Source of the DNA: Rhizoctonia solani
Taxonomy: Eukaryota; Basidiomycota; Agaricomycetes; Cantharellales; Ceratobasidiaceae
Assembly: GCF_016906535.1 (NCBI RefSeq)
Contig: NC_057373.1
Span: 248,001 to 312,000, forward strand
Direction of reading: 5' to 3'
Length of the DNA stretch: 64,000 nucleotides
Under the pieces are notes generated by a model. That model was not told where the DNA came from, did no database searches, and saw only the letters and a list, made by a program, of their open reading frames with translations. This document shows, one piece after another, positions 22,158 to 34,209 of the stretch (the stretch's first letter is position 1; every line of letters begins with the position of its first letter). The position numbers were made by a program, and so were the translations under genes.

Positions 22158-23352
22158 GGTAATCGACGAACGAGAAAAACGAATGTTTGAGGCATTAAGG
22201 GGAGAAATATCGTATTCTCTAGCAAGGTATACAGTTTGCAACAATCAACATAGCACAGGCGAAATGGAAAGGCAGAAAGCAGATCGGGCACTGGATAATA
22301 CATTGGAGGCGAGTTGGTTGATTTTCACAAAGTCCATCGCTAAAGAAGCGTAGATATTTAGCATTCTTATATTTTCTTCGCCCTTGTCCACGACCCTGCA
22401 TACACTACGAATTGCAGCTCCGGCATTTCTAGCAGCTTTTCCGCCTCCACACCCGCCTCACTTGACTACCATACTTCTTGATCGCAGATTGAACGTTCGG
22501 GTGTTTGTGGCGCTAGACATTGCGTTCAGCCTTGTGACAGGGAGGGCCACATTTTGCAAGTGAGTTTATTGACCGATTATTATCTTGAGTTTGATAGGTT
22601 GACATGGGTGAACGAAAGGTACGATGTCCCATGGAACTTACGCGAATCGCTGTGTAGCCACCTATTCTTCGAAGGTGAAGACCACGGTTTACGATGGCTC
22701 TATGGGATTCCGGACCAATATGCGATTATCTTTGCATACATGAACAAATTACGTGAAGGTGGTAACCCCACTGAAGAACTAGTTCGGCAAATTGAGGAAA
22801 ATATCAGTAACATCACGATTATGCCAGCTTGCACCAGGGACCCCGCTTTGAGAGTGGGGAGGATGGCTGTACAAGAATGTTGGCGCGACACTATGTTTTT
22901 GTACCTTTACATGGTACGTTTTACCCAGCTTGTTCGATTCATAGAGCTCGGTTTAATTAAATGAGTCTTCAGGCACTTTGTGGTGCACCATCCACAGATC
23001 CAAGGGTCAAAAAAACAGTTCGATCATTTATAAGGGTTTTGAAAGGGACTAATCCGCACAGAAACATCGACATGTTTATGGGCATACCAATGGTTATTGT
23101 ACGTGTTAGTGATCTTCATGGTACATACCCTAATATCCAGGTTTCAAGGCGGGAATTGCTAGTACTAAATCATCCCAACGACAACTGATCTGTTCTCGGC
23201 TCTTACAGCTGCCCGACTGGACTCGGCCCAACACGGTTGGGAGTGATTTATGGAGGATCCTCCAAGAAGTATGGACCCAGACAAATTTGGAGTGTAGAGG
23301 TTCAAGATGGGATGACCTCAGGCAGGCGTGTAACAAGGTCACTGGCCTGTAA
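22158..23352 (+). pseudogene. Zn2Cys6 transcription factor TF1, 3' part
   Basis: Resumes the interrupted exon. With one TCGTG kept, the join reads RSLSESWVIDEREKRMFEAL in frame. It continues DRALDNTLE, then an intron that appears to start with GC (22309-22310, GCGAGT) and end at 22353. Next come IFSILIFSSPLSTTLHTL, ALDIAFSLVTGRATFCK, YDVPWNLRESLCSHLF, MAVQECWRDTMFLYLYM, ALCGAPSTDPRVKKTVRSF and a last exon ending QACNKVTGL with TAA at 23350-23352. This is the regulatory domain shared with TF2 and TF4. No stop or frameshift was seen, so the only lesion I find is the transposon. It converges on TF2, 347 bp away. Confidence 0.85.
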
Positions 23353-23698
23353 ATCTCTGCATTCGCTGGGGTGTGTGTCTTTTATGCATCCATGACTTCA
23401 TTATACGTACGAAGAATTGTCTCATCTCACATGACGGTTCATGAGGATGGGTTACTTTAGTAGACGCAGATTTATACAGTTCGAAATTTGATCAAGAAAC
23501 AGAACAAAAAGATCCGCTGTTCCGAATACTTTTATATCCAAATAGTGCCATCGCAGTTGTGATAACCTATCCCTGAGTTTGAATACGTGCGTGCGTATAA
23601 GGATAAAATACCAAGCAAATTTAGCATGAAATAAAACCAAACCTCTCCATAGCCACTATTTCAATCGACTCTCATATATAAGATTACATGCCCCTTGA

Positions 23699-25765
23699 TC
23701 ACCTGCCTGTAACCCTGAAAGTTGCCAGTCTCGAATCTGACCATACAGCTACTCGCCCCTCGTCTCTCGTCCTGGTCCATACATCCTCCAACATTAGCAT
23801 AAAATTATTTCCGACCGTTCCTGGTTCTGCACATTCTCGAACGCCAAGAATTCTTTGTCGGATTACGTTGCGATCGGATTCCTCGATTGTCGCAAATCCA
23901 GCCTATGGTTGGGGTTAGACGCATTGAGTGGGATGTAGAACAATGGAAGAAGCATACCACAACTATAGGGGTGAACAGGAAGGCATCGGGAGTTCGTGCT
24001 TGCACAACTCCCCTAACGAGTCTCATGAAGCCCTTTTGAGCGTATACCACACGGGGGTCACATGCATTAGCTTTGCACAAGGCCTACTTGGCGGTGTTAA
24101 TGGTAAAGCGAAACCCCTAGTGTATGCGCACCATATATAAGTATATATATACCGCACAGCGCCAACATTCCTGCACTACTACTCTCCCAATGCGTAGTAA
24201 TGGATCGCTGGGTCGACTGGTGGCGAACCGGATTTGTTGTATAGCCTTTTCTATCCATTCAATCAGCTTTGTGTCTTCGCTAGCCCCAGGTGTTTCACGC
24301 AGCGAGTTGATCCAAGCGATTAGCATAATAAATTGATCGGGGAATCCATGGAGCCACTGTAGGCCAACTTTATCCTGCATCCGATACATCTGTTCGCACA
24401 GCTCGAGCGAAAACGAGACTTTGTACTGGAAGTAAGTTGGTAGACCGGTGGTCACAGTCGTCACGATATCGGTGGTCACGAAATGCCGAAGGTTGAGGTT
24501 AGGGTTGAGTAGAATGCTCGAAAGATCGATTGGCTGTCCAAGTGGCTCAATACATGCGCGTCGAAAAATAGGGGCCGCATCATCCAAAGACTGGAAGCAG
24601 GTGGCCATACTCTGTGTGACTGTCCGGAGTGAAAATATCTTGGCGCCGGATTAGTGGTTTATCTGCATTCCTAGTAGTTATTTGCTCGTACCTCGAGCAT
24701 GCTATCTAGTATACGCATCGCATTTTCCCTGTCCAATGCCGGATCGGAGGGGAGAGTGGCCATAAAATGAATGCCGTTTCTTCGTACAGTCAATGCTAGC
24801 TTATCTAGAATCGACCTTTCTATACCATCGATTGTCAAGCTCTTTGAGAACTTATTCATCACATTAGCTATTAGGATTGTCCTTATCCGTGTGTCCTCTG
24901 ATGAAAAGTACTGAATAACTTGGTCCCGCATAGCATCCACCAACTTCAGGGGATCGAAGACCCTGGCAATTGCCCAGCCGGAATCTGCCGATAACATCAG
25001 TTTCTGGTTAACGCAGGGCGAGCTTGGAAACGCACAACACTGTAAAACAAAAGGCAACGAATTATCTCGCACGTTCTTATGCAAAGTAGGAGCTAGGCAC
25101 AGAAGATTCCTAACACCCTCGGGGTCATCATCGTAGTCTTCGTCATCCTCAAGGTTGTTTGCTGTTGAGACTTGTAATGTTAGGTCGGGGGTGGTGGGGA
25201 CCATCCCACATATTTGTGGCGCAACAACCGTTAGTTCGGCATCCAATGAAGTACATGATGTCTCCATTGACGAGAGACCAGAGCGCAGTTGCGGGGTAGC
25301 AGGGGTGATCGAAGGATTAAAGGTGGTGTTGACTATATTCGTAGGCGCTGTTGGATCAAAGAGGGGATAGGTTTCAACCTCACATATCTCAGACGAATCG
25401 AAATGGGAAGCTATAGAGTCTCGAGATACTGGCGAAGCAAGTTGAAAAATGGTGCCAGTCTGCGAGAGGCCAGATGAATTACCTCGACGCAAGTGTGACA
25501 ATGATTTGGGGGTGGCGCGGGGTCCTGGTTTTGTCCTTGTCATTCGATGGTTTTCGGCCTCCGGGTATTCCACATATTCATAGACACAGACTTTTCCAGA
25601 ATTCTGACATCGCTGGCAATGTGGTTTAGTCTCGTCACACTTCTTTCGGCTATTTATACCACAAACTGTAGGTCCCGGATCAATGCCAGAGGGACAAACG
25701 TCATCTACAACTTACCTAGCTTTACATGATGTACATCCCGTGATAGACCTCTGCAGCCTTGTCAT
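23699..25765 (-). CDS. Zn2Cys6 transcription factor TF2
   Basis: ATG at 25765 gives MTRLQRSITGCTSCKAR, then an intron. The spliced cluster continues KKCDETKPHC, QRC, QNSGKVC, the complete six-cysteine C-x2-C-x6-C-x6-C-x2-C-x6-C pattern. A Ser/Thr/Pro-rich linker (25573 to about 25100) follows, with an acidic patch EDDEDYDDDPEG, then NSLPFVLQ and, across an intron, SGWAIARVFDPLKLVDAMRD. Later exons give SLDDAAPIFRRACIEP, WLHGFPDQFIMLIAW and VVQECWRCAVYIYLYMV, then ALCKANACDPRVVYAQKGF. The last exon ends SDSRLATFRVTGR with the TGA at 23699-23701. Nuclear DNA-binding regulator; target genes unknown. It sits 308 bp downstream of P450-2 on the same strand, so P450-2 is a candidate target or co-regulated neighbour by position only. 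Confidence 0.85.
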
Positions 25766-26073
25766 TCTGCTTATAAAGAAGTTGGACAAGCACCTGTGGT
25801 GGTTGAGAGTAAGTTTGATCTGCAGAAGATTCGAGCCTTTCAAATTCCCTATCATTGTTGTTTCCGTGTTACTCATTTCGGCTTGTTACCTATCGAAACC
25901 ACATAATTCGGCACAGTTGTATATTTTCTACATCTACGAGTTTACTTGGACCTGCTTGTGTTGTTGATCGCTTCACTTGTAATCAACTATTTATCGTAAC
26001 TTAAATCAACGCAGGTACAAACACAAATCCACAACAAACAAAACCAGGAACAGATATCTGGTAGTCCCCACCA

Positions 26074-28448
26074 CTAAAGCCTGGAGACCTTCAAGGGGAG
26101 TTTGGGGAGCCTCGTAGTTTCACCCCTTTCCTTGGACAGGTACGGGTTCGAAACTCCCGCAATCTTATCCCTTGATGAGCCAAACTCCACGTCAAACATC
26201 AATAAGCACGGACTCACCTCCCAAGCGTAATCCTCTCCTGAGGGCTCAAACTTGAAAGACCGGAGGAGTTGGGCGATCATTATCTCTGTGGGGAGTGATT
26301 AACGGGAGGAAAAGCGAATTGATCTTGATCCATACTGATCTCCATCACTGCAAATTTAAATCCAATACATGCATAATTCCCGGCTCCAAAAGTTAGACTA
26401 TTTCCCGTTAATCCCTTGTATAACTCTAACTAGAACAAGAAACTCACATGGGCGAATATATGCTTTGTATACCTGGGTCGCCTAACTGTTCCGACTCGAG
26501 CCAGCGCTCGGGCCAGAATTCTCCAGCTCTCTTACCCCATACCTTCTCGTCTCGATTCGAAAAAATTATGCTCAGTGCAAGACGAGTGCCCTTTTTAATA
26601 GGCAGACTTGTGATTACTCCAGAAGCGGTGGAGATCGGATAACTAAGTGGCACTACGGTGTCTTCTTCACACCTGTGTCACGCCCTAGTTGGAAAACTTC
26701 CATTAAGAAATGAAGTGGGCTCACATGCGTCCGAGGTATGAAGCAGGTGGGTAGAGACGCAGAGCCTCTTTAACTACCGCATCAAGGTAGGATAGGTCTA
26801 ATACATTGTCTTCCCCGCACTCCAACACCTCGCCCCTGAGTTTTTCTTGAATCTCAAGGTTATTTGAAAGGATATCAAGAATCCTTGCAATCATGGAACT
26901 ACCCAGATGATGAGTAAATACTGACGAAATGAAGTAACGAGGTACGACTTACCTTGTAGTTTCGTGACCCGCAAAGATTAATATGCTTTCAAAATCTAAG
27001 TTTTTCTTGTCACATGGCGAGGAAATTACGAACATACTTCATATGTCCAACCATCGCATCCCTATCCATCCCTTCCTGATTGGCCTTCACTAATAGCCTC
27101 ATCATTATACGTCTCCATATGGATAATAATATTATTTACTTAGCTGAGTCAAGATGTCCTTTCCTCTTCCAGTTACGGATTCTAAATCAGTGCCTTTAGT
27201 TAGCATATCTTGTCTTGTACGTAGAATTTTCTCCGCTTGTTCGTTCTGAAGACTAGTGGCCTTCAATACTTGGCGCAGTAGTGGAATTCGTACGTAAGAG
27301 AGCGCTTTGCGGGTGACAGGTAGTCGGACAAAGTATGGGTAAATAGGAATGAAAGGCACCAGCTTGGAGAGCAGTTGGCTAGGCGTGTTGGTCAACAACA
27401 CGCATTAAATTAAAGATAAAAGAAACCACTCACCCTACGCTTTTGATTGCCGTACTGTATTCATTTTTTTCTCCGTTGAATGAGCTGAAGGAATATCCTA
27501 AGCCTGCCTCGCCGATGAGCTCCAATGCAGCGGCGGTAGTCCACGGGATTATGTCAATGACACCAGTTGAAAGAGATTTGTCGATCGCATTGCATGTCTA
27601 TGTAAGGTCAGTATGGGCATCAATATTGGAATGCAAAGGCGTACCTGTTTGGCGACGTCTGTGAATATTGGGAACTATGGGTCACGCGTAAACATTATGA
27701 CATCATCATATGATTTGGGCGAATGAAGAACGAATATCTACCACTTCGTAGGCGAATGTCAACCTTGGTCCAGGGGAACATAAAAGGAGCGCTTACATTC
27801 CTGAAGATGCTGTCCCGTGAATACTGGGTTCAGTAACTATTATAGTAGTGTTAGCTACAATGGTTACGTTTAAAGAAGACCTTACTTTGCGTTGTTGTCG
27901 GTGTTCTTCGCCTAAAAAACACTGGTGTAAGATATGGAGGCAATTAAAATCGCCGAAGCAAATAATAATAATACCTCTCAGTCCCGCCAACCCTCCCCCA
28001 AATAATGATCGAACCATTCTTCACGTCGCGAGATCCAACGAATGAGCATTATTCTAGAGCAAATTCCATGTAGTGACTTACAACGCCCCACCCTTGTTTC
28101 TTTCAAATTTTGACCTCTCCTTGATTAGAACGGTGTGTATCAAAGCAGGGTCAAACGAAAGTATAAATTGTTCCTATTACATATCACATCAGTATTCACA
28201 AAGCCACCAGAAGCAGCACCACCAAAACGCACACCCATGACCCCTGTCATCCGAACGGTTGGGCCATACGCTTTCAACACATTCTCTTGAAACTCGAAGC
28301 CGTTCAATCCAAACATGTTCTTAAAATGCCCGGTCACATAGCTTGTTGGAGGGGGACCAGGCAAAGGAACGAGCCGGCGTTGGCGGTACCAACGAAGAAC
28401 TAAGAGTACGAGTACCCCAGAAATAAAATATAGAGTAGAAAGTAGCAT
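26074..28448 (-). CDS. Cytochrome P450 (P450-2), paralogue of P450-1
   Basis: ATG at 28448; N-terminal membrane anchor MLLSTLYFISGVLVLLVL, then LPGPPPTSYVTGH. Exons parallel those of P450-1: EQFILSFDPALIHTVLIKER, MVRSLFGGGLAGLRG, LLNPVFTGQHLQE-type, an exon at 27401-27135 ending GKDILTQLSK, the I-helix AGHETT near 26980, the K-helix KEALR near 26780, FWPERWLESEQ near 26510, the haem loop FGAGNYACIG near 26380, and a last exon ending KLPLKVSRL at 26074. As in P450-1, Tyr replaces the common Arg two residues before the haem-ligand Cys. The shared exon-intron plan shows a gene duplication; TF1, the transposons and TF2 now lie between the two. Substrate unknown. Confidence 0.88.
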
Positions 28449-29125
28449 TATCAGATGGTGGCGGGATGATTGTGAGGTACGAGGGGTTATGTATATACAT
28501 CAAGTAGCTTGATCGGGGTTTCCGGGAAGAGAAGAGGCTGTACGTAGTGCCACTCTAGGTTCGTGCATAACCAGCTACATCATTAACGGTTGGCAGTATG
28601 TACGCTAAGTATTATTGCTAGTACGATGATTGCTAGCTTACTGAAAATATTTAAGATATTGAACCAGTTGCGGTTGTATCGAAGGCAACCATGCATCATT
28701 AATATTACCATAAACCAGAGTAAATGAGAGTCACGTGGTGCGCTTTTTTTGATACACGTCCATATATAAACATGGGAGCTACATGCGAACTAGGCAAACC
28801 GCTCACTCACGTGGTGCGCAATCATCGGTTCGAAGGCTGCAGCAAACTGAGTTTACAACTTGAGGACAGTGAGCCAATTCATTTGAAGACTGATTGGGCG
28901 AAAAATAACATAACAGGACTCTTGATCTTGTGAAAGAAAGGAGGGAGGATGCACAAAGTTTACGCTAAGATACTTTAAAGTTTGGTAATCTTGAGAGATA
29001 TTCGCGCCGCTTGCAATTTCTATCAACTAAGCCAACCGACTGAGTACAAGCAAATGTATTCTTTCATTGTTAGCTAATCATCCATAAAAGTTCATTTATT
29101 CACGCATATATATCCCGCCAGTTGT
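28449..29125. other. Intergenic stretch with possible P450-2 TATA box
   Basis: Contains TATATA at 28492-28497, about 45 nt upstream of the P450-2 ATG on its strand. Nothing else recognised in the 677 bp before the protease 3' end. Confidence 0.4.
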
Positions 29126-30632
29126 TCACCACTTGGTCGCGAGCAAGTTGGTAGTTCCGGAAGGTGCTCCGGTCACAACGGCACGAGCGTGAGACTTGAG
29201 ATCGGCCGAAAGCTCAGCGGGCGACTTGTTTCCATAGTCCCCAATCGCGACGGCCAACACACCTGCAACGAAGGGTCTGGTGTCTTTTGTCAGTCTACCA
29301 TTACTTGTATTTCAATTCGAGTACGTACGTCGCCATCGAAGTTCCGCTGATCGTGTTGGTCGCGGTGGTGCTACCGATCCAGGCGCTCAAAACATTCACT
29401 CCGAGTGCCCATGCATCCAAAACTCGGCCGTAGTTCGAGAAAGATGCCTTCCTGTTGCTCGAGTCGACCGCACCGATTGTGTTAGCAGCCGCAACGCGGG
29501 CGGGACTAGTGTTCGCAGCATCAACGTTAGAGTTGCCGGCGGCGACAGTGAAGTGAATTCCTTTTCCAATCGCGGTGGTGATAGCAGAGTCGAGAGCAGA
29601 GTTAGCTGATCCGCCAAGCGAGAGTGTGGCAATTGAAGGGCGACCGGAGGAGGCAGCAGATGTAACAACGTAGTTAACCCCGGAAATAATGTCAGAGTAT
29701 GCGCCAGAACCAGCATCAGACAAGACTAAAGCCATGATTAATATGGGTAATTGGAGCAATCATGGTGGCTTCTCACCCTTGACAGCAATAACATTAGCAG
29801 AGGTAGCAACACCGTAGGTATTTCCGACAGCAGTAGCAGCAGTGTCTACCCATTCTACTGTTAGCAGTAGGATAGTATTATAGGTTATTGGTGCTCACGA
29901 GTGCCATGGCCGTTTCCATCAGCGTTAGCGTACTAGTCGGATTTGATTAGACCGGATGTCAAAACGCGTGCAATAGTGCCCCAACTCACTCCACCATAAG
30001 TAGCGCCCCAGCGAGCACGGCCGCCGAAGCTGCTGTGTGCAGTGTAGATACCCTGTATTTTATTTTGAGCTTGCTCTAATAAGTGGTATATATAGTGCTC
30101 ACAGTGTCAACGCCGTAAACATCTACACCGGATCCGTTGGCTCGCTTAGACAATTGACCAACGGGTTCAACGGCTGTCCTAACTTCGCCCACGGTCTCAG
30201 CGACCCTATATCATAGTTCAACTACGCCCTACATACTCAAATCACATCACTCACTCGTATTGGATCGTAAATATTCCATCCTCGAGGATGTATTCTACAT
30301 CACTTGATTGGCGTACATAGTCAAGATCCTTGCCCTTGAGCTCGGCAGCATAGCCGTGGAAGACCTGCTCGTACTTGTACTCGATCTTGGAGTCGGAAGT
30401 GCTAGAGAGCAATTTGGCAATGTGGGAGTCTTTGGACACACCGTCCTTAAGTTTGCTAAAGTAAAGCGTGGGTTAGGCAGTCGTGACAAGGTTGCACTGA
30501 CGTAACATACATGATGTAGGAGTTAGCCTTGACTGGGCCAGCATGTTTGCTGACAGGTACGTTAACGGTAGGGGCAGCGAAGGCCGTCAAGAGAGCAGAA
30601 AAAGCGGCAGCGGTGAGGAAAACGGCGCGCAT
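29126..30632 (-). CDS. Secreted subtilisin-like serine protease (peptidase S8, proteinase K type)
   Basis: ATG at 30632 opens MRAVFLTAAAFSALLTAFAA, a clear signal peptide, followed by an inhibitor I9 propeptide (KYEQVFHGYAAELKGKDLDY ... VEYILEDGIF). The catalytic domain is spread over short exons. Asp is in VDVYGVDT followed by GIYTAHSSFGG after an intron, His in DGNGHGTH, and Ser in ISGTSMATPFVAGV, all present. The oxyanion Asn lies in HFTVAAGNSN. The C-terminus is NLLATKW with the TGA at 29126-29128, about 400 residues in total, normal for the family. An extracellular or vacuolar endopeptidase. Introns near the His codon split it (C|AC), which makes a naive translation miss the motif. A TATATAA box on its strand lies at 30742-30748. 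No lesions seen. Confidence 0.9.
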
Positions 30633-30741
30633 GATGACAGTGATAGTAGAAGGATTGAGAATGTATGAGAGAGAGTTGAAGGTTAGAGAACGGTAGCTAG
30701 ACTGCGTCAGCTGTTGTGCTCACTGCTACCTTATCAAGGTA

Positions 30742-30748
30742 TTATATA
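30742..30748 (-). promoter_or_regulatory. TATA box of the subtilisin-like protease
   Basis: TATATAA on the minus strand, 110 nt upstream of the ATG at 30632. Confidence 0.5.
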
Positions 30749-31707
30749 CCTAGTCCTTTGAGGTCAAGAGCGTCTGTACAGTCTTGAAAGATTATAACGC
30801 CATAGACGATACGCATGGGCCTTAGTCTGTTCTCATGAGCCGAAGTACGCGTCCCGCATGGGCATATAGTCGGCGAGAAGCGTATCAATAGATTAATGTT
30901 CACCTAAGTTGGTCATGAACGGCATAAATGCACGAGGTTACCCAGCTGGACCTGTCCGCTTACTTGAATGACGGTCGAGGAACGCCCTATCGCGTGATCG
31001 ATCAGAATGGATCGAAGCTGGAAGATACTTGTACCCTCACGGTTACTCCGATTATCCAAGCCCCTTTACCTAATAAGGTTTGTGATCGCCGATGGGGGAA
31101 CTTTCAGAGTCAAGAAAATGCCGGACTTCCTCTTGTACGGTTGCCTAAAACAGTTCGCTGGGGTGTGGATGCGACCTTGTGTCGTGATACGATAATCTAG
31201 TATCATGATTAATCGGGAAATCTAGAGAAGATTATATTAATGCCACTGCATATATATGCCTTACCCGACCGTAATGAATCTTGGCAGCTCGGCGACCATA
31301 ATTACTGGAAAGTGATCATCAGTTTATTCCCCTGTCCTTGGCTAGTTAAAATATTCGGGCGCCTCATATACTGGGAGGGTACTTCACTTTCGTGGCCACA
31401 TGCTTGAACTATCTTTAGCTAGCTGCCAGTGCTGAAATATATTGCTCAACTATAGTTATTGGCTGCATTCAAGCGATTGTTAATGTTGGATTATGATGGG
31501 GCAGCCCAGCGGTGGTATGAAGCGGCCGCATATTAGCTGCATAGAAATAATAGGGCAGTGTTATTGGCTTAATAGTCGCAGAGCTCGATCATGAATTTGA
31601 CGTTCTGTTATTCTATACTATCAAAACATGAGATATAATACTGTGATAAGAAAACATCTCACTATATCTAAATTTGATGTCATAATACTACTCTTCTTTA
31701 TGAGCGG
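30749..31707. other. Intergenic stretch, no gene recognised
   Basis: Only a 90-codon frame (30928-31200, plus) without domain features. Otherwise AT-rich non-coding sequence. Confidence 0.5.
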
Positions 31708-33872
31708 CTAAACGCCAGCTATGTACAAAGACGCCAGTCTTAGATTAGACCAAGTTGTCGGTTGACCTGACTCGTTGATCGAGCCCCAGATGGCCTCCAA
31801 CATTCGAATAAATTGATTCCCGGTGGTGCCCCTTCGTGAGCATTCTGGCAAGGCTAACATGCGCCTTCTAAGTAGCTCCTGGTCATGTGGATGACGGGTA
31901 GCGATTCCTAGCTGTTTAGATACGTGAGAGCTGGGATAAAAACCAGCTCCGGACAACTTACAACTGGAAGAGGAAGAATCAAGAACGAGTCTGGGGTTCT
32001 CCCTGGGTTGGCTCTCAGAAACATATCCATAAATGTAGCATGAGCATCAACAACCCGAACATCATGAGAATTAGCACCGCACAATCCCTGCCCGGATAGA
32101 TTTAGCATGGTACATGATTTGGGTGGATAAACTGACCATGTATAGGTAGATATATGCCACTTGCCGCCAACACTCCTGTACAACCAGCCTTCCGAAATCT
32201 AGGTTGGAATCATCAGGAGCTGAAACAACTGTCTCGACGCTACTGATACCAGCTTCAAGCTCTTTGATTATCCTGTGATCCACGTTCGATCCAAAATCTT
32301 CTAGTAGTCCATTCATCCGAGCTAGTATTATAGCCAACCTGTCCGGAATGCCATACACCCAACGCATACCGGGGCTATTTTCGATATCTATTCCGGGCAT
32401 GATCGCGGTCTCGTATCGAAAATTCATCGGCCGGTTGATTACAGCGCCGAGAAGAACATCAAGCATCGCATAGTATCGAACGTTAATATTGGTTTGGGTT
32501 AGTAAGGCCGGAAGATTGGCTGGCCTATCTTGGCTATCTGGGCAGGCGCGTCGAAATATCGGGGCAACAAGTTGTATTACTTTCACTAACTTGGACAAGG
32601 GTGCTATTTTCAGTGCAATAGATATGAACTAGTTGAGAACAGTAAATCCGCGACGTGCCAATATCCCAAAAATGATTAACCGTACCTCATAAGTATTGCC
32701 TATAGACAAAAGCGCCTTAGTTCTATCCGCTTCACGATTATTCCCAAATTTGGAGATGACTGTAGTGACAGTAGAATGCATATGAGATTCCAGCGTCTCA
32801 AAATCCTGCAAAGTACATTCAGTTGATCCAACCGCGGATACAACTATGTTCGACAATTTAAACATTCTCCAGCGTGATTCTGGCCCTATAGAATATTCAC
32901 TAAGAATATACATCTTAGCTTCTGGTATGATCCTTGCCGGCTCAAATAAAAACTGCTGCATCCACAAGGCGTCTGTGAAGAGTCTTCGATTTAGCTTTAA
33001 ATTGGCGGAAAAAAGGAAAGAACTCTTACAGCTTTGTAGGACAAATGGTAGTGAGTTGCTCTCGACATTCTTATCCAACACCAATGTGCCGCAGAGTCTT
33101 GTATCCATATTCTCCATATCATTTGAACCCTTGATACCATGTGCTTGCACAGGAGGCGAGGGGATGCGAAAAAGATGATCCTCAAAGCTAGGAGACGGCG
33201 GGGCAGGTCCCAGCGGAGTGCCATGCCTCACATGCATACCACTTACACCCCCAAATATCTTGTCTCCAGGTCTGGCCAGACTGAGCAAGGCATCAAATAG
33301 GCTCGCTTGCCCTGGGGTCATAGATTTGCGAATATCTCTCTTGGAATATACAGATGTGGGTGAGACTTTGTCTGAACAACCTGTGATAGTTGACCGATAG
33401 GGAGCTGTTGGTGCTTGCCGGGGAATCACGTTAGGATGAACAAATTGCCGAAGATTATAATTGGTTGTTAACGCAGAATCCAAGCCTAGATGACCATAGT
33501 CCTGAGAGCTCAATGGCTTTGAAACAGTAGCGTTAGCCCATTCCAAGGGTGTTGATGGACTACTTGTTGGAATATTTTCTACAATGGAACGCTCCGGATA
33601 ATACCCAACTGGGACTGATATAGAGGTCAAATCGACATTCCCTATGCGAGATGTTGGGGGAGAAAAGAGAGGCTTCTGGATGTCTTTTCCGCTAGCAGGG
33701 CAACCTCCAGATCCCACACCAGTCCCGGTGCAATAATGATATACAGGTCGAGCGTTGTGGCATTTCCTTTGTCTAGTGGCATGAGATAAGCGTTTAAAGT
33801 GTTGATATTATGTAAATGATTGAACCTAGCTATACAAGTCGTGCAGTTGTCTGTTGTACAAGCGCAGTACAT
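31708..33872 (-). CDS. Zn2Cys6-type transcription factor TF4 with degenerate zinc cluster
   Basis: Same architecture as TF1 and TF2. Spliced N-terminus from ATG 33872: MYCACTTDNCTTCIAR, then, across an intron, QRKCHNARPVYHYC and TGTGVGSGGC. Aligned to TF2, five of six cysteines are kept, but the fourth is Tyr (PVYHYC against PHCQRC) and the last loop is nine rather than six residues. The linker contains NSLPFVLQS, continuing across an intron as YALWMQQFLFEPARI. Later exons give VAPIFRRACPDSQDRP, WVYGIPDRLAIILARMN and LVVQECWRQVAYIYLYMV, then GLCGANSHDVRVVDAHATF. The last exon runs from AGFYPSS to SNLRLASLYIAGV with TAG at 31708-31710. The body is open, so the gene may still be expressed, but zinc and DNA binding are doubtful. 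It is divergent from a dead paralogue fragment at 34.2 kb. Confidence 0.78.
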
Positions 33873-34209
33873 GGTCTTGTAACTCGGGAAACATGGTCGC
33901 TGACAACCTTGGCCTGTTGTCAACCACGTGGTATTGATTTGTAATCGGGACTGAGGCAGGATAGCGATATCAAAGGCACCAGAGAGATATTTTGTTTATC
34001 TCCTATTTCATTGGGTCGGAATGTGGATAGCAATTTTCTAGCATTTACTCCACAGTCATGTAAACTTCCCCTTTATATACCTATCTTCCGCCTAACCTTG
34101 TCTAGATGCCCAATAGATTCTTCTTACTGTCTTCGAACCGCTAAAGATAGTGGACGAAACAAAAACAAGTCCTGATCAATGAGCTTACCTTTCCGGCCTC
34201 ATGCTCATG

